Under the pieces are notes generated by a model that was given only the letters and a program-made list of their open reading frames with translations, was not told the DNA's origin and searched no databases. This document shows positions 47,561-57,319 of a DNA stretch of 64,000 nucleotides, piece by piece. Source of the DNA: Larkinella punicea (lineage in GTDB: Bacteria > Bacteroidota > Bacteroidia > Cytophagales > Spirosomataceae); the NCBI RefSeq assembly GCF_003334855.1, contig NZ_QOWE01000036.1, positions 1 to 64,000 of the forward strand. The letters run 5' to 3'. The position numbers and the translations under genes are program-made. Every line of letters begins with the position of its first letter. The stretch's first letter is position 1.

Positions 47561-50500
47561 ATGGCAGAAGATAAATCCATGCGCCTTAGCCAAGTGGCAA
47601 AAATACTCGGAGTAGGTTCGTCTACTGTGGTGAGTCGTCTTTCTGCCAAAGGGATTAAGGTTGATAGTAACCCTAACGGCAAGATTTCTACGGATCAAGT
47701 GGAAATCTTGGCGAAAGAATTCGGTAATACTGAACTGTTGAATGGTGGAGCTGTTCGCAAACCAGCTTCAGAGACTTTTGTGCCCGAACCCAAACGTCGG
47801 GAAGATGATGATTTGCCGCAATATTTCCGCAGCGAACCCGCCCGGCCTTCCCAGCCGGTGCCACCTCAGCCTGTTGCCAACCCGGTTGTTCCCAAACCTG
47901 CCCCTGTACAGGAAGCGCCGGTAACTCCGAAACCGCAGCCGGTTACCCAACCAGAACCCGTTGTAGCAGAAAAGGCCCCCGAGCCGAGCCAGCCCAAGCC
48001 AGAACCGGCGCCGGCACCTGTGGCTCCGCCCCAGCCAGCTCCTGTTGAAGCCCGTCAGCAGCCCGCACCGGTGGAACCAAAGGAAACTCCTCCTGCGCCG
48101 ACACCGGCACCTGCCCCTAAACCGGAAGCAGTGGCTCCTGTACCCGTTATAGAGAATAAACCGGAACCTATTCAGCCTGTGGCACCAACACCGGTTGAGC
48201 CCCCACGCCCAATCGAAACCCCTCAGGTTGAAAATCGTCCGCAAGTGACCTCACCGGAAAGTAAAGAACCCGCCCAGCCGGAAATTTCCAGTCCCCGCTT
48301 GCCGGGATTGACGGTTTTGGGTAAAATCGACCTGGAGAGGAAACCCTCTCCGCAGCCCTCGCAACGGCCCAACGACCCGAATGCGCGGCAGCAACAGCCC
48401 AACCGAAATGACCAACGGAATACGGGTCCCCGGCCGGATGGCCAGCGGCCCGATAACCGGTCCGGACAACAACCCAACCGGAATGACCAGCGGAATGTGG
48501 GTCCCCGACCGGATGGACAGCGCGGTGATCAAAACCGTGCCGGTATTCCAGGCCAGGGACAGGGTGGCAATCGCCCATCCGATCGTGACCGGAACCGTCC
48601 ACAGGACAACCGGGGCCAACAGCCTCCGCGTCCTGTAGAGCCACGGCCCGTTACGCCCCGGATGGAAGAAACACCGGTTCAGCCAGAACCCGTCGTTGAT
48701 CTGCCAGTCGATGAGCCTATTGAAACCATCCGCGCCCGTGGTGAACAACTGCGTGGTCTGACGGTTTTGGGAACCATCGAACTGCCTTCCGAACGCTCGA
48801 AGAAACAAAATGGCCCGGTCGCGTCAACCGACGAACGGGATAAAAAACGCAAACGCAAACGCCTGCGCCGTGACCCGGTCGGTGGTGCCCCCGCAACCGG
48901 CGGAGCAACCCAACCACAAGGTCAGGGTGGCGCACCGCGCACTCGTGATGCAAACGCACCTACCAACCGCAACCAACCACCGGGTCAGGCCAACAAGCCA
49001 GCCACCGGAACAGGTACGGGTGCCGGAGCTGCCAATAAAGGGAAAGCCGGAGCCCGGGGCGGTACACGTGACCGCCGGGAAGAGCCAACCCAACGCGAAG
49101 TAAAAGATTCGATCAAGGCAACACAGGCCCGGATGACCGGTAACAAACCGAATCGGGGTGCTGACCGTCGCCGGGATCGTCGCCAGGAACGCGCCGAACG
49201 CGAACGCGAACGGATCGACCAGGAGAACGAAGAAGCAAAAATCCTGAAAGTAACCGAATTCGTATCCGCGAACGACCTTGCGTCGCTGATGGATGTGTCG
49301 GTCAACGAAGTGATTGCCACCTGTATGAGCCTGGGGATGTTTGTATCCATCAACCAGCGTCTCGATGCCGAAGCGATTACGGTCATTGCCGATGAGTTCG
49401 ATTACGAAGTGCAGTTTGTGTCCGCCGAAGAAGAGATCGAATCGGGTCTGGTCGATGAACCGGATAACGAAGAAGATCTGGTTCACCGCGCGCCGATTGT
49501 AACCATCATGGGTCACGTCGATCACGGGAAAACCTCGCTGCTTGACTACATCCGCCGGACGCGCGTTGCGGCCGGGGAAGCCGGTGGGATTACGCAGCAC
49601 ATTGGTGCCTACAGCGTAAAAACCACGGACGACCGCATGATTACGTTCCTCGATACGCCGGGTCACGAAGCCTTTACGGCCATGCGGGCACGGGGTGCGC
49701 AGGTAACCGATATTGTTATCATCGTTATTGCTGCGGACGACAGCGTCATGCCACAAACCCGCGAGGCTATCAACCACGCGCAGGTCGCCGGGGTGCCGAT
49801 TGTCTTTGCCTTCAGCAAGGTAGATAAAGTGGGTGCCAATACGGAGAAAGTGCGGGAAGAACTGTCGCAGATGAACATGCTCGTTGAAGAATGGGGTGGT
49901 AAATATCAGACACAGGAAATCTCGTCAAAATCCGGTTTGGGTATTTCGGAACTGTTGGAGAAAGTGTTGCTCGAAGCCGAACTGCTCGATCTGAAAGCCA
50001 ATCCGAACAAAAAAGCAACCGGAACCGTCATTGAAGCCGAGCTGGACAAAGGCCGGGGCTATGTGACCACGATGCTGGTGCAAACCGGTACGCTCAAACA
50101 GGGCGACATCGTGCTGGTGGGTGCGCACTTTGGCCGCATTCGGGCCATGACCGACGACATTGGTCAGCGACTGAAAGAAGCCGGGCCATCGACGCCGGTT
50201 CAGATTCTGGGTCTGCCGGGTGCTCCACAGTCCGGGGATAAGTTCAATGTGATGGAAACAGAGCGTGAAGCCCGCGAAATTGCCAACAAACGCGAGCAGT
50301 TGTTGCGTGAGCAAAACCTGCGGACCCGCAAGCACATTACGCTGGAAGAAATCGGTCGCCGGAAAGCCATCGGTAACTTCAAAGAACTGAACGTGATTGT
50401 GAAAGGTGACGTGGACGGTTCGGTAGAAGCCCTCTCCGATTCGCTGTTGCAGCTTTCGACGGAAGAAGTACAGGTCAACATCATCCACAAAGCCGTGGGT

Positions 50501-50992
50501 CAGATTTCCGAATCGGATATTCTGCTGGCGTCGGCGTCGGATGCGATCATTGTCGGCTTCCAGGTACGGCCTTCGGTCAGTGCCCGTCGTTTGGCCGAAC
50601 AGGAGCAGATCGAAATTCGCCTGTACTCCATCATCTACGATGCCATCGGCGAAATCCGGGATGCGATGGAAGGCATGCTGGCCCCAACCACCGAAGAGGT
50701 CATCATTGGCAATATCGAAGTGCGCGATGTGTTCAAGATCAGCCGCGTCGGAACGGTAGCCGGTTGTATGGTAACGGAAGGAACCATCAAACGGAACAAC
50801 AAAGTCCGCATCGTCCGCGACTTCATCGTGGTTCATACCGGCGAAATCAGCGCCCTGAAACGGTACAAAGAAGATGTCAACGAAGTGCGGTTTGGCTATG
50901 AGTGCGGCTTGAGTATCAAGAATTTCAACGATATTCTGGTCGGCGACATCATCGAAAGCTTCGAACTGAAAGAAGTGAAGCGGACGTTGTAA
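47561..50992 (+). CDS. infB: Translation initiation factor IF-2
   Basis: 1143-residue GTPase that places initiator tRNA on the 30S subunit. It has an N-terminal IF2_N fold ([21 protein letters not shown]), then about 430 residues of Pro/Gln/Arg/Asn-rich low-complexity linker, then a second IF2_N (about 560-620). The G domain has GHVDHGKT at about 650, DTPGHEAF and FSKVDK in place of NKxD, followed by domains II-IV. The linker is long and includes a tandem repeat of 25 residues. The G4 motif reading SKVD rather than NKxD is common in Bacteroidota IF-2, as far as I recall. A strong terminator follows the stop. Confidence 0.97.
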   Translation: MAEDKSMRLSQVAKILGVGSSTVVSRLSAKGIKVDSNPNGKISTDQVEILAKEFGNTELLNGGAVRKPASETFVPEPKRREDDDLPQYFRSEPARPSQPVPPQPVANPVVPKPAPVQEAPVTPKPQPVTQPEPVVAEKAPEPSQPKPEPAPAPVAPPQPAPVEARQQPAPVEPKETPPAPTPAPAPKPEAVAPVPVIENKPEPIQPVAPTPVEPPRPIETPQVENRPQVTSPESKEPAQPEISSPRLPGLTVLGKIDLERKPSPQPSQRPNDPNARQQQPNRNDQRNTGPRPDGQRPDNRSGQQPNRNDQRNVGPRPDGQRGDQNRAGIPGQGQGGNRPSDRDRNRPQDNRGQQPPRPVEPRPVTPRMEETPVQPEPVVDLPVDEPIETIRARGEQLRGLTVLGTIELPSERSKKQNGPVASTDERDKKRKRKRLRRDPVGGAPATGGATQPQGQGGAPRTRDANAPTNRNQPPGQANKPATGTGTGAGAANKGKAGARGGTRDRREEPTQREVKDSIKATQARMTGNKPNRGADRRRDRRQERAERERERIDQENEEAKILKVTEFVSANDLASLMDVSVNEVIATCMSLGMFVSINQRLDAEAITVIADEFDYEVQFVSAEEEIESGLVDEPDNEEDLVHRAPIVTIMGHVDHGKTSLLDYIRRTRVAAGEAGGITQHIGAYSVKTTDDRMITFLDTPGHEAFTAMRARGAQVTDIVIIVIAADDSVMPQTREAINHAQVAGVPIVFAFSKVDKVGANTEKVREELSQMNMLVEEWGGKYQTQEISSKSGLGISELLEKVLLEAELLDLKANPNKKATGTVIEAELDKGRGYVTTMLVQTGTLKQGDIVLVGAHFGRIRAMTDDIGQRLKEAGPSTPVQILGLPGAPQSGDKFNVMETEREAREIANKREQLLREQNLRTRKHITLEEIGRRKAIGNFKELNVIVKGDVDGSVEALSDSLLQLSTEEVQVNIIHKAVGQISESDILLASASDAIIVGFQVRPSVSARRLAEQEQIEIRLYSIIYDAIGEIRDAMEGMLAPTTEEVIIGNIEVRDVFKISRVGTVAGCMVTEGTIKRNNKVRIVRDFIVVHTGEISALKRYKEDVNEVRFGYECGLSIKNFNDILVGDIIESFELKEVKRTL
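48392..48523 (+). repeat. 75 bp tandem repeat inside the infB linker
   Basis: About 57 bases starting at 48392 recur at 48467 (75 base period, 25 codons) with several third-position changes. They encode [19 protein letters not shown] and [19 protein letters not shown]. It is a young in-frame duplication in the disordered linker of IF-2, likely neutral or length-tuning. Confidence 0.8.
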
Positions 50993-51014
50993 GCCATTCG
51001 GTATAACACGATAA

Positions 51015-51051
51015 AAAAAGCCTTTCCTGCAAATTGCAGGAAAGGCTTTTT
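51015..51051 (+). terminator. Terminator after infB
   Basis: AAAAAGCCTTTCCTGCAA (51015-51032) is exactly complementary to 51034-51051, with T5 on the 3' side. It lies 22 bases after the infB stop. With A-run and T-run on both sides it could work in either direction, but only the plus strand has a gene ending here. Confidence 0.9.
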
Positions 51052-51068
51052 CAATATATTGGAGATTC

Positions 51069-51806
51069 ATGAAAATTATTACAATCTCTGACCTCCACGG
51101 ACGGAATTCCTGGCTTCACATTGACGTCGGACACTACGATAAGGTGATCTTTCTGGGCGATTATACCGACAGCTACGAACTGAGTGATGCGGCTATTTTA
51201 GAAAATCTCTCCCAAATTATCCGGCTTAAACAGCAGGCTCCCGATAAGGTTATTCTGCTCATCGGCAACCATGATGCCCAATACCTGCATTTCCCGCATT
51301 ACCGTTGCTCCGGTTTTCGTCCGTCGATGCAACCCGCACTGACATCCCTGTTTAAGGCAAATCTACCCCTGTTTCAGATTGCCCACCAGGAAGGTCTTTA
51401 TCTGTTCACCCACGCGGGCGTAACGAATCGCTGGCTGGCCCATATCCCCAAGGGCGATCTAAGCGCAAAACTGGAACTAAATTTGCAGGCCCTGGGTCAA
51501 TTGGCCGATGCGATGAACCGAATGCACCTGGATCGGATGTTGCGAACGTCACTGTTTGACGTCAGTTCCCTGCGGGGCGGTTTTGACGAAGCCGGTGGGC
51601 CATTGTGGGCCGATCAACGCGAAACATCGACGGATTACCTGCCCGGTTTACACCAGATTGTGGGTCATACGCCCGTACCGGAATTTACCACCATTGGCGG
51701 CAAAACCGGTTCGATTACGTACACCGACGTGTTGCAGACGCAGGATGCTTTTTACACCATCGATTTCGACGATGTAAATCAGGCGTTCGTCGATTTATCC
51801 GGGTAA
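51069..51806 (+). CDS. Metallophosphoesterase (calcineurin-like)
   Basis: 245 residues of the calcineurin-like phosphoesterase family. Metal-binding motifs are in order: ISDLHGRNSW (D-x-H), FLGDYTDSYE, IGNHDAQYL, a histidine in FTHAGVTNRW and VGHTPVPEF. This pattern is that of PPP-like or Ap4A hydrolase-like enzymes (the THAGV and GHT loops). The substrate could be a phosphoprotein, a dinucleotide or another phosphoester. It starts 17 bases after the infB terminator, so it has its own control. Confidence 0.9.
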   Translation: MKIITISDLHGRNSWLHIDVGHYDKVIFLGDYTDSYELSDAAILENLSQIIRLKQQAPDKVILLIGNHDAQYLHFPHYRCSGFRPSMQPALTSLFKANLPLFQIAHQEGLYLFTHAGVTNRWLAHIPKGDLSAKLELNLQALGQLADAMNRMHLDRMLRTSLFDVSSLRGGFDEAGGPLWADQRETSTDYLPGLHQIVGHTPVPEFTTIGGKTGSITYTDVLQTQDAFYTIDFDDVNQAFVDLSG

Positions 51807-51921
51807 ATCCGGCCAATTCGTGTTATCCGCGTGCTATTCTTGTTAAATTCGTAACGGTCAGAACAACATTGGTTTATTTGGCCGTTATTAAAGAAAATAA
51901 TCGCTACAACGACCCGTTTGA

Positions 51922-53997
51922 ATGAGTTTTCTATATCCTTCGTTTCTCTTTGGGCTCCTGGCGGTCTCTGTCCCTGTCGCCATCCATTTGTTTAATTTTC
52001 GCCGGACGCGCCGGGTGTTTTTTACCAATGTCGCCCTGCTCAAAACCGTCCAGACCGAAACCAAGTCGTTCCGGCGGTTGAAACATTACCTGATTCTGCT
52101 GTTCCGGTCGCTGTTTGTGATCTGTCTGGTACTGGCCTTTGCCCAACCGTTTCTGCCCAGCAAAAGCAAACTGGGCCTGTCGCGGAAGGGCCTGACGAGT
52201 CTGTACCTCGACAATTCGTACAGCATGCAGAATGAATTAAACGAGAAACGGTACCTGGATATCGCGACCAGCAAACTGGATCAACTGCTGGGTTTGTTTC
52301 GCAACGCAACCTCACTACAGCTTGTCACTAACGATTTCAGCAGCCAGGAACAAACCGTCGGAACCGCCGACGCCCTGCGCGACCGCGTCACCACCGTCCG
52401 GTTTGCCCACACGCCCCGCACGTTGCCCGATGTCTACCGCCGGCAGTTGAACCTCCTTGCCTCACACAATCCGACCGGCCCCAACCAGTTGTTCTGGTTT
52501 TCCGACTTTCAAAAAAGCACCACCGGCGATTTATCGCGCCTGAAAATAGACACTACCAACCGGCTTTTTCTCGTTCCGCTGGAAACCCAGCCGACCAAAA
52601 ACGTTTTTGTCGACTCGGTTTGGCTCAGCACGCCATTCATTCGGGAGATGCAAAACAACACGCTCAACGTCCGCGTCCGGAATAGTGGCGATGAGTCGGT
52701 CCGGAATTTGCCCATCAAACTTTTCATCGACCAGACGCAGGTTTCCACGGCTTCCGTCACGCTGCCGGGCAAAGGAGCCGCTACGGCTACGCTCAATTTT
52801 AACGTGACCCAGAAAGGATTTCGCCGGGGACGCATCACCTTCGAAGATTATCCGATTACGTTCGATAACGAGTATTATTTTGTCATTCAGGCATCACCTT
52901 CGATTCGGGTTTTGCACCTGTTCGACCAGAAATCGGAAGCCAATTATGTCGAGAATGTCTACGGCAACGACAGTCTGTTTGTTCGCCGGAGTTTCAATGC
53001 GCAAAACGTTGACGTGGGCCAGTTGAAAACCGCCGACCTGGTGGTTCTGGAAGGTGTCAATCAGGTGAATGGAACGCTACGGAGCGAACTCGAACGGTTT
53101 GTACGGCAGGGTGGTAGTCTGGTGATCATTCCGCCGACGACGCCGGATGCGGCCACCTGGTCGCCGTTTTTTGCCGGTTTAGGCGTTGGCGGTTTGCAAA
53201 CGCAGGCCCCTCCCCTGCCACCCCAGCAGCCGCTGTCGGCTCCGAATCGTCAGAACCCGTTTTTCCGTGATATTTTTGAACAGACCAACCAACAGGGCAT
53301 CGAAAACTTGCCGAATGCGGTTCCGGTCTGGCAATGGCGCGTGGTGGGTGAGCGGCTTCTGACGCTGCGCAACGGCACACCATACTTAACGCAATCCAGA
53401 ACGGGCGGTTCTACGGCCGGACAGGTTTACATTTTCGCTAGCCCATTAAATTCTGAATACGGTAATGTAGCTCAACACGCTCTTTTTGTGCCGATTATGT
53501 ACAAAATTGCCGCCCAGAGCGTTCGGCCCCAACGCACGGCATATTCGTTCGATGACAATACGATTGAAGTACCCGTCAGCAATGCGTCGCCCAATACCGT
53601 ATACAAATTGATGCGAGATAAACTGGAGATCATTCCCGTGCAACGCGTCAACGGGCAGCAACTGCTGATGGAACTCCCGAAAAGCAACCAGTTGAACGAC
53701 GGGCAACAACTGGCCTCCGGCTATTACGAGCTGCAATTGAATGGCAAAACTGAAAAGCTGCTGGCTTTCAACCACGGCAACCGGGAGTCGCAGATGGAGT
53801 TTTACAAACCCGACGAACTCCGGCGGATTTTCGCCAACCAGCCCAATGTGGCGGTTTTCGACAGCATTGAGGACGATGATTTTGTGGAGGAACTCCGACA
53901 ACAAAATCTGGGCACCAATCTCTGGAAGTATTTCGTCATTGCCGCCCTGGTGTTTCTGCTGGCCGAAGTAGCGGTAATCCGGTTTATGAAGGGATAA
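51922..53997 (+). CDS. BatA domain-containing membrane protein
   Basis: 691 residues. The N-terminal double helix reads YPSFLFGLLAVSVPVAIHLFNFRRTRRVFF and later LILLFRSLFVICLVLAFAQPF, the hallmark of the BatA/TIGR02226 N-terminus. A von Willebrand-like region begins YLDNSYSMQNE (variant of the DxSxS site), followed by beta-sandwich parts and a final membrane helix (FVIAALVFLLAEVAVIRF). It is a typical Bacteroidota aerotolerance-operon type protein, although no MoxR or other Bat genes flank it. A role in envelope integrity is inferred. The last gene before it is 115 bases away. Confidence 0.88.
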   Translation: MSFLYPSFLFGLLAVSVPVAIHLFNFRRTRRVFFTNVALLKTVQTETKSFRRLKHYLILLFRSLFVICLVLAFAQPFLPSKSKLGLSRKGLTSLYLDNSYSMQNELNEKRYLDIATSKLDQLLGLFRNATSLQLVTNDFSSQEQTVGTADALRDRVTTVRFAHTPRTLPDVYRRQLNLLASHNPTGPNQLFWFSDFQKSTTGDLSRLKIDTTNRLFLVPLETQPTKNVFVDSVWLSTPFIREMQNNTLNVRVRNSGDESVRNLPIKLFIDQTQVSTASVTLPGKGAATATLNFNVTQKGFRRGRITFEDYPITFDNEYYFVIQASPSIRVLHLFDQKSEANYVENVYGNDSLFVRRSFNAQNVDVGQLKTADLVVLEGVNQVNGTLRSELERFVRQGGSLVIIPPTTPDAATWSPFFAGLGVGGLQTQAPPLPPQQPLSAPNRQNPFFRDIFEQTNQQGIENLPNAVPVWQWRVVGERLLTLRNGTPYLTQSRTGGSTAGQVYIFASPLNSEYGNVAQHALFVPIMYKIAAQSVRPQRTAYSFDDNTIEVPVSNASPNTVYKLMRDKLEIIPVQRVNGQQLLMELPKSNQLNDGQQLASGYYELQLNGKTEKLLAFNHGNRESQMEFYKPDELRRIFANQPNVAVFDSIEDDDFVEELRQQNLGTNLWKYFVIAALVFLLAEVAVIRFMKG

Positions 53998-54033
53998 TTG
54001 GAATTCGTATCTTCGTATTCAACTCAGCAGGCT

Positions 54034-54633
54034 ATGAATATGCTACTCACCAACGGGTTTTCTGTACTGAAGATGCCCCGGGATTTTCGTCCCATGACCG
54101 ATGATGAGTTTTTCTACTATTGTCAGGAAAACCCGGACCATAAATTTGAGCGCGCTGCCGACGGAACAATTATTGTAATGGGACAAACAGGCGGAGAAAC
54201 CGGAAAACGCAATAGCGAATTAATCATTGATTTAGGAATCTGGAACCGGAGTACAAAACTCGGTTTTGTATTTGATTCCTCAACCGGTTTTATTTTGCCC
54301 AATGGAGCGGTGCGCTCACCGGATGCGGCCTGGGTTGCGGCTGAACGCTGGAATGCCTTGTCATCCGACGAACGTAAAAAGTTCCCGCCCCTCTGCCCCG
54401 AATTCCTGGTTGAATTAATGAGCGAATCAGACGTCCTGCGCATGGCGGAAGACAAAATGCGCGAATACATCGACAACGGTTGCCGCCTGGCCTGGCTCAT
54501 TGACCCCAAAACCGAAACCGTCCGAATCTACCGGTCGGACGGTTCGGTGCAGGTTATCCAGGGTTTCGATAATACCTTATTAGGGGAAGATATCTTGCCC
54601 GGTTTTGCTTTTACCCTCAGTTTATTACGCTAA
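54034..54633 (+). CDS. Uma2 family (DUF820) putative restriction endonuclease-like protein
   Basis: 199 residues from the ATG at 54034; an in-frame TTG lies upstream and is less likely. The PD-(D/E)xK-type fold is suggested by GVVRSP-like AVRSPDAAWVAAERW (catalytic aspartate), then FLVELMSESD (E in place of ExK) and a lysine/arginine downstream in EDKMREYIDNGCRLAWLIDP. The Uma2 family is abundant in cyanobacteria and Bacteroidota with unknown biological role; nuclease activity has not been shown for most members. It ends 3 bases before the convergent folA gene. Confidence 0.9.
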   Translation: MNMLLTNGFSVLKMPRDFRPMTDDEFFYYCQENPDHKFERAADGTIIVMGQTGGETGKRNSELIIDLGIWNRSTKLGFVFDSSTGFILPNGAVRSPDAAWVAAERWNALSSDERKKFPPLCPEFLVELMSESDVLRMAEDKMREYIDNGCRLAWLIDPKTETVRIYRSDGSVQVIQGFDNTLLGEDILPGFAFTLSLLR

Positions 54634-54636
54634 AAT

Positions 54637-55131
54637 TCACGGTTTTCGCTCCCAAACCACAAAATCAAACGCCACGGCGTGCCGGTCGTCAACGCCATGA
54701 TGCCGTCGGCTGATCTCCTGCCAGTGGCTTTTGTCAAAATCCGGAAAGGTGGCGTCGCCTTCGAAAGACGCTTTCACTTCGGTTAGATAAAGCCGGTCGG
54801 CAGAGACAATCGCCTGCCGGTAAATTTCGGCACCACCAATCACAAAGGCTTCGTCAATACCGGTTTTTCGGGCTTCGTCAAGCGCTTTTTCCAACGAATC
54901 GACCACCACAACGCCTTCGGGCCGATAGTCCGGATTGCGGGTAATCACGACATTGAGCCGGTTTAGCAGCGGCTTTCCCAGGGATTCGAACGTTTTGCGA
55001 CCCATCAGGATCGGGTGATGGGACGTCGTTTGTTTGAAGTATCGAAAGTCGTCGGGCAAACGCCACACCAACTCATTGTCCTGACCAATAACGCCGTTTT
55101 CGGCCACGGCTGCGATTAAACTGATTAGCAT
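54637..55131 (-). CDS. folA: Dihydrofolate reductase
   Basis: 164 residues that reduce dihydrofolate with NADPH. The start ISLIAAVAENGVIGQDNELVWRLPDD holds the substrate-binding acid and tryptophan region; HHPILMGRKTFESLG binds NADPH; FVIGGAEIYRQAI is the conserved Gly-Gly segment. The length is standard. It lies 3 bases downstream of fmt on the same strand, so both folate-dependent functions are co-transcribed. Confidence 0.96.
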   Translation of the reverse strand: MLISLIAAVAENGVIGQDNELVWRLPDDFRYFKQTTSHHPILMGRKTFESLGKPLLNRLNVVITRNPDYRPEGVVVVDSLEKALDEARKTGIDEAFVIGGAEIYRQAIVSADRLYLTEVKASFEGDATFPDFDKSHWQEISRRHHGVDDRHAVAFDFVVWERKP

Positions 55132-55134
55132 ACG

Positions 55135-56061
55135 TTAAATTTTATTCCCCCGAAAATACTCCTCCACAGCCATCTTCCGTTTTCCCTCGGCCTGCAATTC
55201 ATCCACCGAGAGCCAGCCATCGGCAGCTTTGATGAGCAGCGTTTTTTTGCCGTCGGACCAGGCTTCACCCGGTTCGGCCGGGAGGGGCGAATGATCGGCG
55301 AACGAAACCGCATAAATTTTATAGACCTTTCCGTTGATCTTCGTCCAGGCCGTCGGATACGGCGACATGCCGCGCACAAAGTTACGAACGGCTTCGGCAG
55401 GCTGAAACCAGTTGATCTCACAGGTCTCGCGGTGGATTTTTGGAGCGAGTTTCAGTTCGCCGACCAGTGGTTGCGGTTTTCGCGGATACGTGCCTTCTTC
55501 AATCGCCCGAACGGTTTTGAGCACCAAGTTGGCCCCTTTTTCCATCAACCGGTCGTGAAGCGTTCCGGCGGTGTCATCCGCATGAATGGGTTCGGTTTCC
55601 TGAAAGATCATCTGGCCGGTATCAATTTCTTTTTCGATAAAGAACGTCGTCACACCGGTTTCCTTTTCACCATTGATAACCGCCCAATTGATCGGGGCCG
55701 CTCCGCGATACTGCGGCAATAAAGAACCGTGCAGGTTGAACGTGCCAATCCGGGGCATCGCCCAAACCACTTCCGGCAACATCCGAAAGGCCACGACCAC
55801 CTGCAAATCAGCCTGGTAGCTTTGCAATTGTTCCAAAAAAGCCGGATCGCGCAGTTTCTCGGGCTGCAAAACCGGAATACCGGCCGCAACGGCGGCCCGC
55901 TTCACCGGCGACTCCGTCAATTGTTGCCCCCGCCCCGAAGGTCGATCGGGCGCTGTCACCACGGCCACAACCTGGCAACCGTCGCCGAGCAGTTTGCTCA
56001 GGCTGGCGACCGCAAAATCGGGTGTGCCCATAAATACGATGCGAAAAGAATCACTTCTCAA
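55135..56061 (-). CDS. fmt: Methionyl-tRNA formyltransferase
   Basis: 308 residues that formylate initiator Met-tRNA using 10-formyl-tetrahydrofolate. IVFMGTPDFAVASLSKLL is the family opening; the catalytic region is FNLHGSLLPQYRGAAPINWAVINGEKETGVT with Asn, His and the folate-binding SLLP, and the aspartate is in FIEKEIDTGQM. The C-terminal OB-like domain is complete. It precedes folA by 3 bases and is divergent from greA and the candidate RNA at 56133. Confidence 0.96.
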   Translation of the reverse strand: MRSDSFRIVFMGTPDFAVASLSKLLGDGCQVVAVVTAPDRPSGRGQQLTESPVKRAAVAAGIPVLQPEKLRDPAFLEQLQSYQADLQVVVAFRMLPEVVWAMPRIGTFNLHGSLLPQYRGAAPINWAVINGEKETGVTTFFIEKEIDTGQMIFQETEPIHADDTAGTLHDRLMEKGANLVLKTVRAIEEGTYPRKPQPLVGELKLAPKIHRETCEINWFQPAEAVRNFVRGMSPYPTAWTKINGKVYKIYAVSFADHSPLPAEPGEAWSDGKKTLLIKAADGWLSVDELQAEGKRKMAVEEYFRGNKI

Positions 56062-56100
56062 AACTGTAACGGGTTATTTGCTCGAATTGCTGATTAGGAC

Positions 56101-56132
56101 ATTGGGAGAATGCTCCAGAATTGTTATTTTTG
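56101..56132 (+). promoter_or_regulatory. Putative promoter upstream of the candidate RNA/greA leader
   Basis: TATTTTTG at 56125-56132 is a perfect TAnnTTTG, with ATTG at 56101-56104 twenty bases upstream as -33. Transcription would begin near 56137 on the plus strand, 222 bases before greA. Confidence 0.5.
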
Positions 56133-56261
56133 TCTTCCTGAGTTCCACTATGAGTAGTCGAACAGCTATACATACAATTCCGCAGAAAGGCTCCTGACGC
56201 TTCCTACAAAGAAACAAGATTTTGTATGGAGAACGGTCAGCGAACCGTTCTTTTCTTTTTT
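56133..56261 (+). ncRNA. Candidate small RNA or terminated greA leader
   Basis: Between a good promoter and a clear terminator lie about 125 bases with no convincing ORF (the reading frame there is short and lacks codon bias). The terminator is GAACGGT-CAGCGA-ACCGTTC (56231-56250) followed by a T-rich run to 56261. Downstream, TGTAGCC (near 56261) and GGCTACA (near 56285) form a second stem before greA. It does not resemble tmRNA, SRP RNA or RNase P RNA. It may be an independent small RNA or an attenuated leader of greA. Confidence 0.4.
56231..56261 (+). terminator. Intrinsic terminator about 100 bases before greA
   Basis: A 7 bp stem GAACGGT/ACCGTTC with a 6-base loop is followed by TTTTCTTTTTT. 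It faces greA (start 56359) and lies well outside fmt, which reads the other way, so it must end a plus-strand transcript initiated upstream. Confidence 0.75.
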
Positions 56262-56358
56262 GTAGCCATTTACCACCAAATAAGCGGCTACAGTGGGACT
56301 TGTAGGGTCTTGGGAGCAGCGAAACCAAAGGCAAAGAAATTTATAGAGTAGATGTAAC

Positions 56359-56832
56359 ATGGGTAAAATTTCGTATTACACTGAAGAAGGTCTAAACCGG
56401 CTGAAAGCTGAACTCAACGACCTGAAGACCAAAGGACGGAGCGATATGTCCCGCCAGATTGCTGAAGCACGCGACAAAGGAGATTTGAGCGAAAACGCGG
56501 AGTATGATGCAGCCAAAGATGCGCAGGGATTGCTGGAGATGAAGATTTCGAAGATGGAAGAAATTGTTTCGAACGCCCGACTGCTGGACGAATCATCGAT
56601 CGATGCTTCGCAGGTGTCGGTCTTATCGACGGTAAAAATAAAAAATCGAAAAAACGGCGCAACCATGTCCTACACCCTGGTGTCGGAAGAAGAAGCCGAT
56701 TTGAAATTAGGAAAGATTTCCGTGGGCTCTCCCATCGGCAAGGGATTGCTGGGCAAAAAAGTGGGCGACACCACCGAAATCAAAGTGCCGGCCGGAACGC
56801 TGGAGTTTGAAGTTCTCGAAATCGGACGATAA
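56359..56832 (+). CDS. greA: Transcription elongation factor GreA
   Basis: 157 residues that rescue backtracked RNA polymerase by stimulating transcript cleavage. The coiled coil carries the tip acids in GDLSENAEYDAAKDAQ, the signature of the family; the C-terminal FKBP-like domain ends in SPIGKGLLGKKVGDTTEIKVPAGTLEFEVLEIG. The length is standard. It has its own long upstream region with a terminator, hinting at regulated expression, and is followed by a hairpin and the HIT gene. Confidence 0.96.
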   Translation: MGKISYYTEEGLNRLKAELNDLKTKGRSDMSRQIAEARDKGDLSENAEYDAAKDAQGLLEMKISKMEEIVSNARLLDESSIDASQVSVLSTVKIKNRKNGATMSYTLVSEEEADLKLGKISVGSPIGKGLLGKKVGDTTEIKVPAGTLEFEVLEIGR

Positions 56833-56839
56833 GTTTCAA

Positions 56840-56915
56840 AATGAACACTGAGTTTCGAATCCAGATCGAATGCGGAGCTACATCGTAATTCGATATTCAA
56901 CATTCAGTGTTCATT
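56840..56915. repeat. Simple-word hairpin between greA and the HIT gene
   Basis: AATGAACACTG (56840-56850) pairs exactly with 56905-56915; inner words (CGAAT, ATTCG) give further imperfect pairing. It starts 7 bases after the greA stop and ends 13 bases before the HIT gene start. The purine-rich arm is 5'. Confidence 0.65.
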
Positions 56916-56928
56916 ATTCCTTACCCTC

Positions 56929-57318
56929 ATGGCTTCCATTTTTTCCCGCATTGTCAGTGGCGAAATTCCGGCTTATAAAATTGCCGAAACCGACGATTAC
57001 CTGGCCTTTCTGGACGTGTTCCCGACGGTGAAGGGGCATACGCTGGTTATTCCGAAGAAGGAGGTCGATTACCTCTTCGATCTGGATGATGAGCTGTATC
57101 TCGGGCTGATGAAATTTGCCAAACAGATTGCGCCCGCGATCGAGAAAGCCGTTCCCTGCCAGCGGATTGGCGTGGCGGTGGTGGGTCTGGAAGTGCCCCA
57201 CGCGCACGTCCACCTCATTCCAATGAACAGCATGGCGGATATGAATTTCAACAACAAGCTGAAAGTGAGCCCGGAAGAATTTAGCGAAATAGCAGCCCGC
57301 ATCCGGAGTTTTCTCTAA
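56929..57318 (+). CDS. HIT family nucleotide hydrolase/transferase
   Basis: 129 residues with the histidine triad HAHVHLIP near residue 85-92 and the N-terminal start IFSRIVSGEIPAYKI typical of the Hint/protein kinase C inhibitor branch. These enzymes split adenosine phosphoramidates or AMP-lysine and dinucleotides. The catalytic middle histidine is present. It lies after greA on the same strand and stops one base before the end of the convergent gpsA gene. Confidence 0.94.
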   Translation: MASIFSRIVSGEIPAYKIAETDDYLAFLDVFPTVKGHTLVIPKKEVDYLFDLDDELYLGLMKFAKQIAPAIEKAVPCQRIGVAVVGLEVPHAHVHLIPMNSMADMNFNNKLKVSPEEFSEIAARIRSFL

Positions 57319-57319
57319 C

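Noticed and set aside
56850-56880. tRNA-like TTCGAATC motif between greA and HIT
   Set aside because: No acceptor, D or anticodon stems around it; the motif belongs to a simple-word hairpin.
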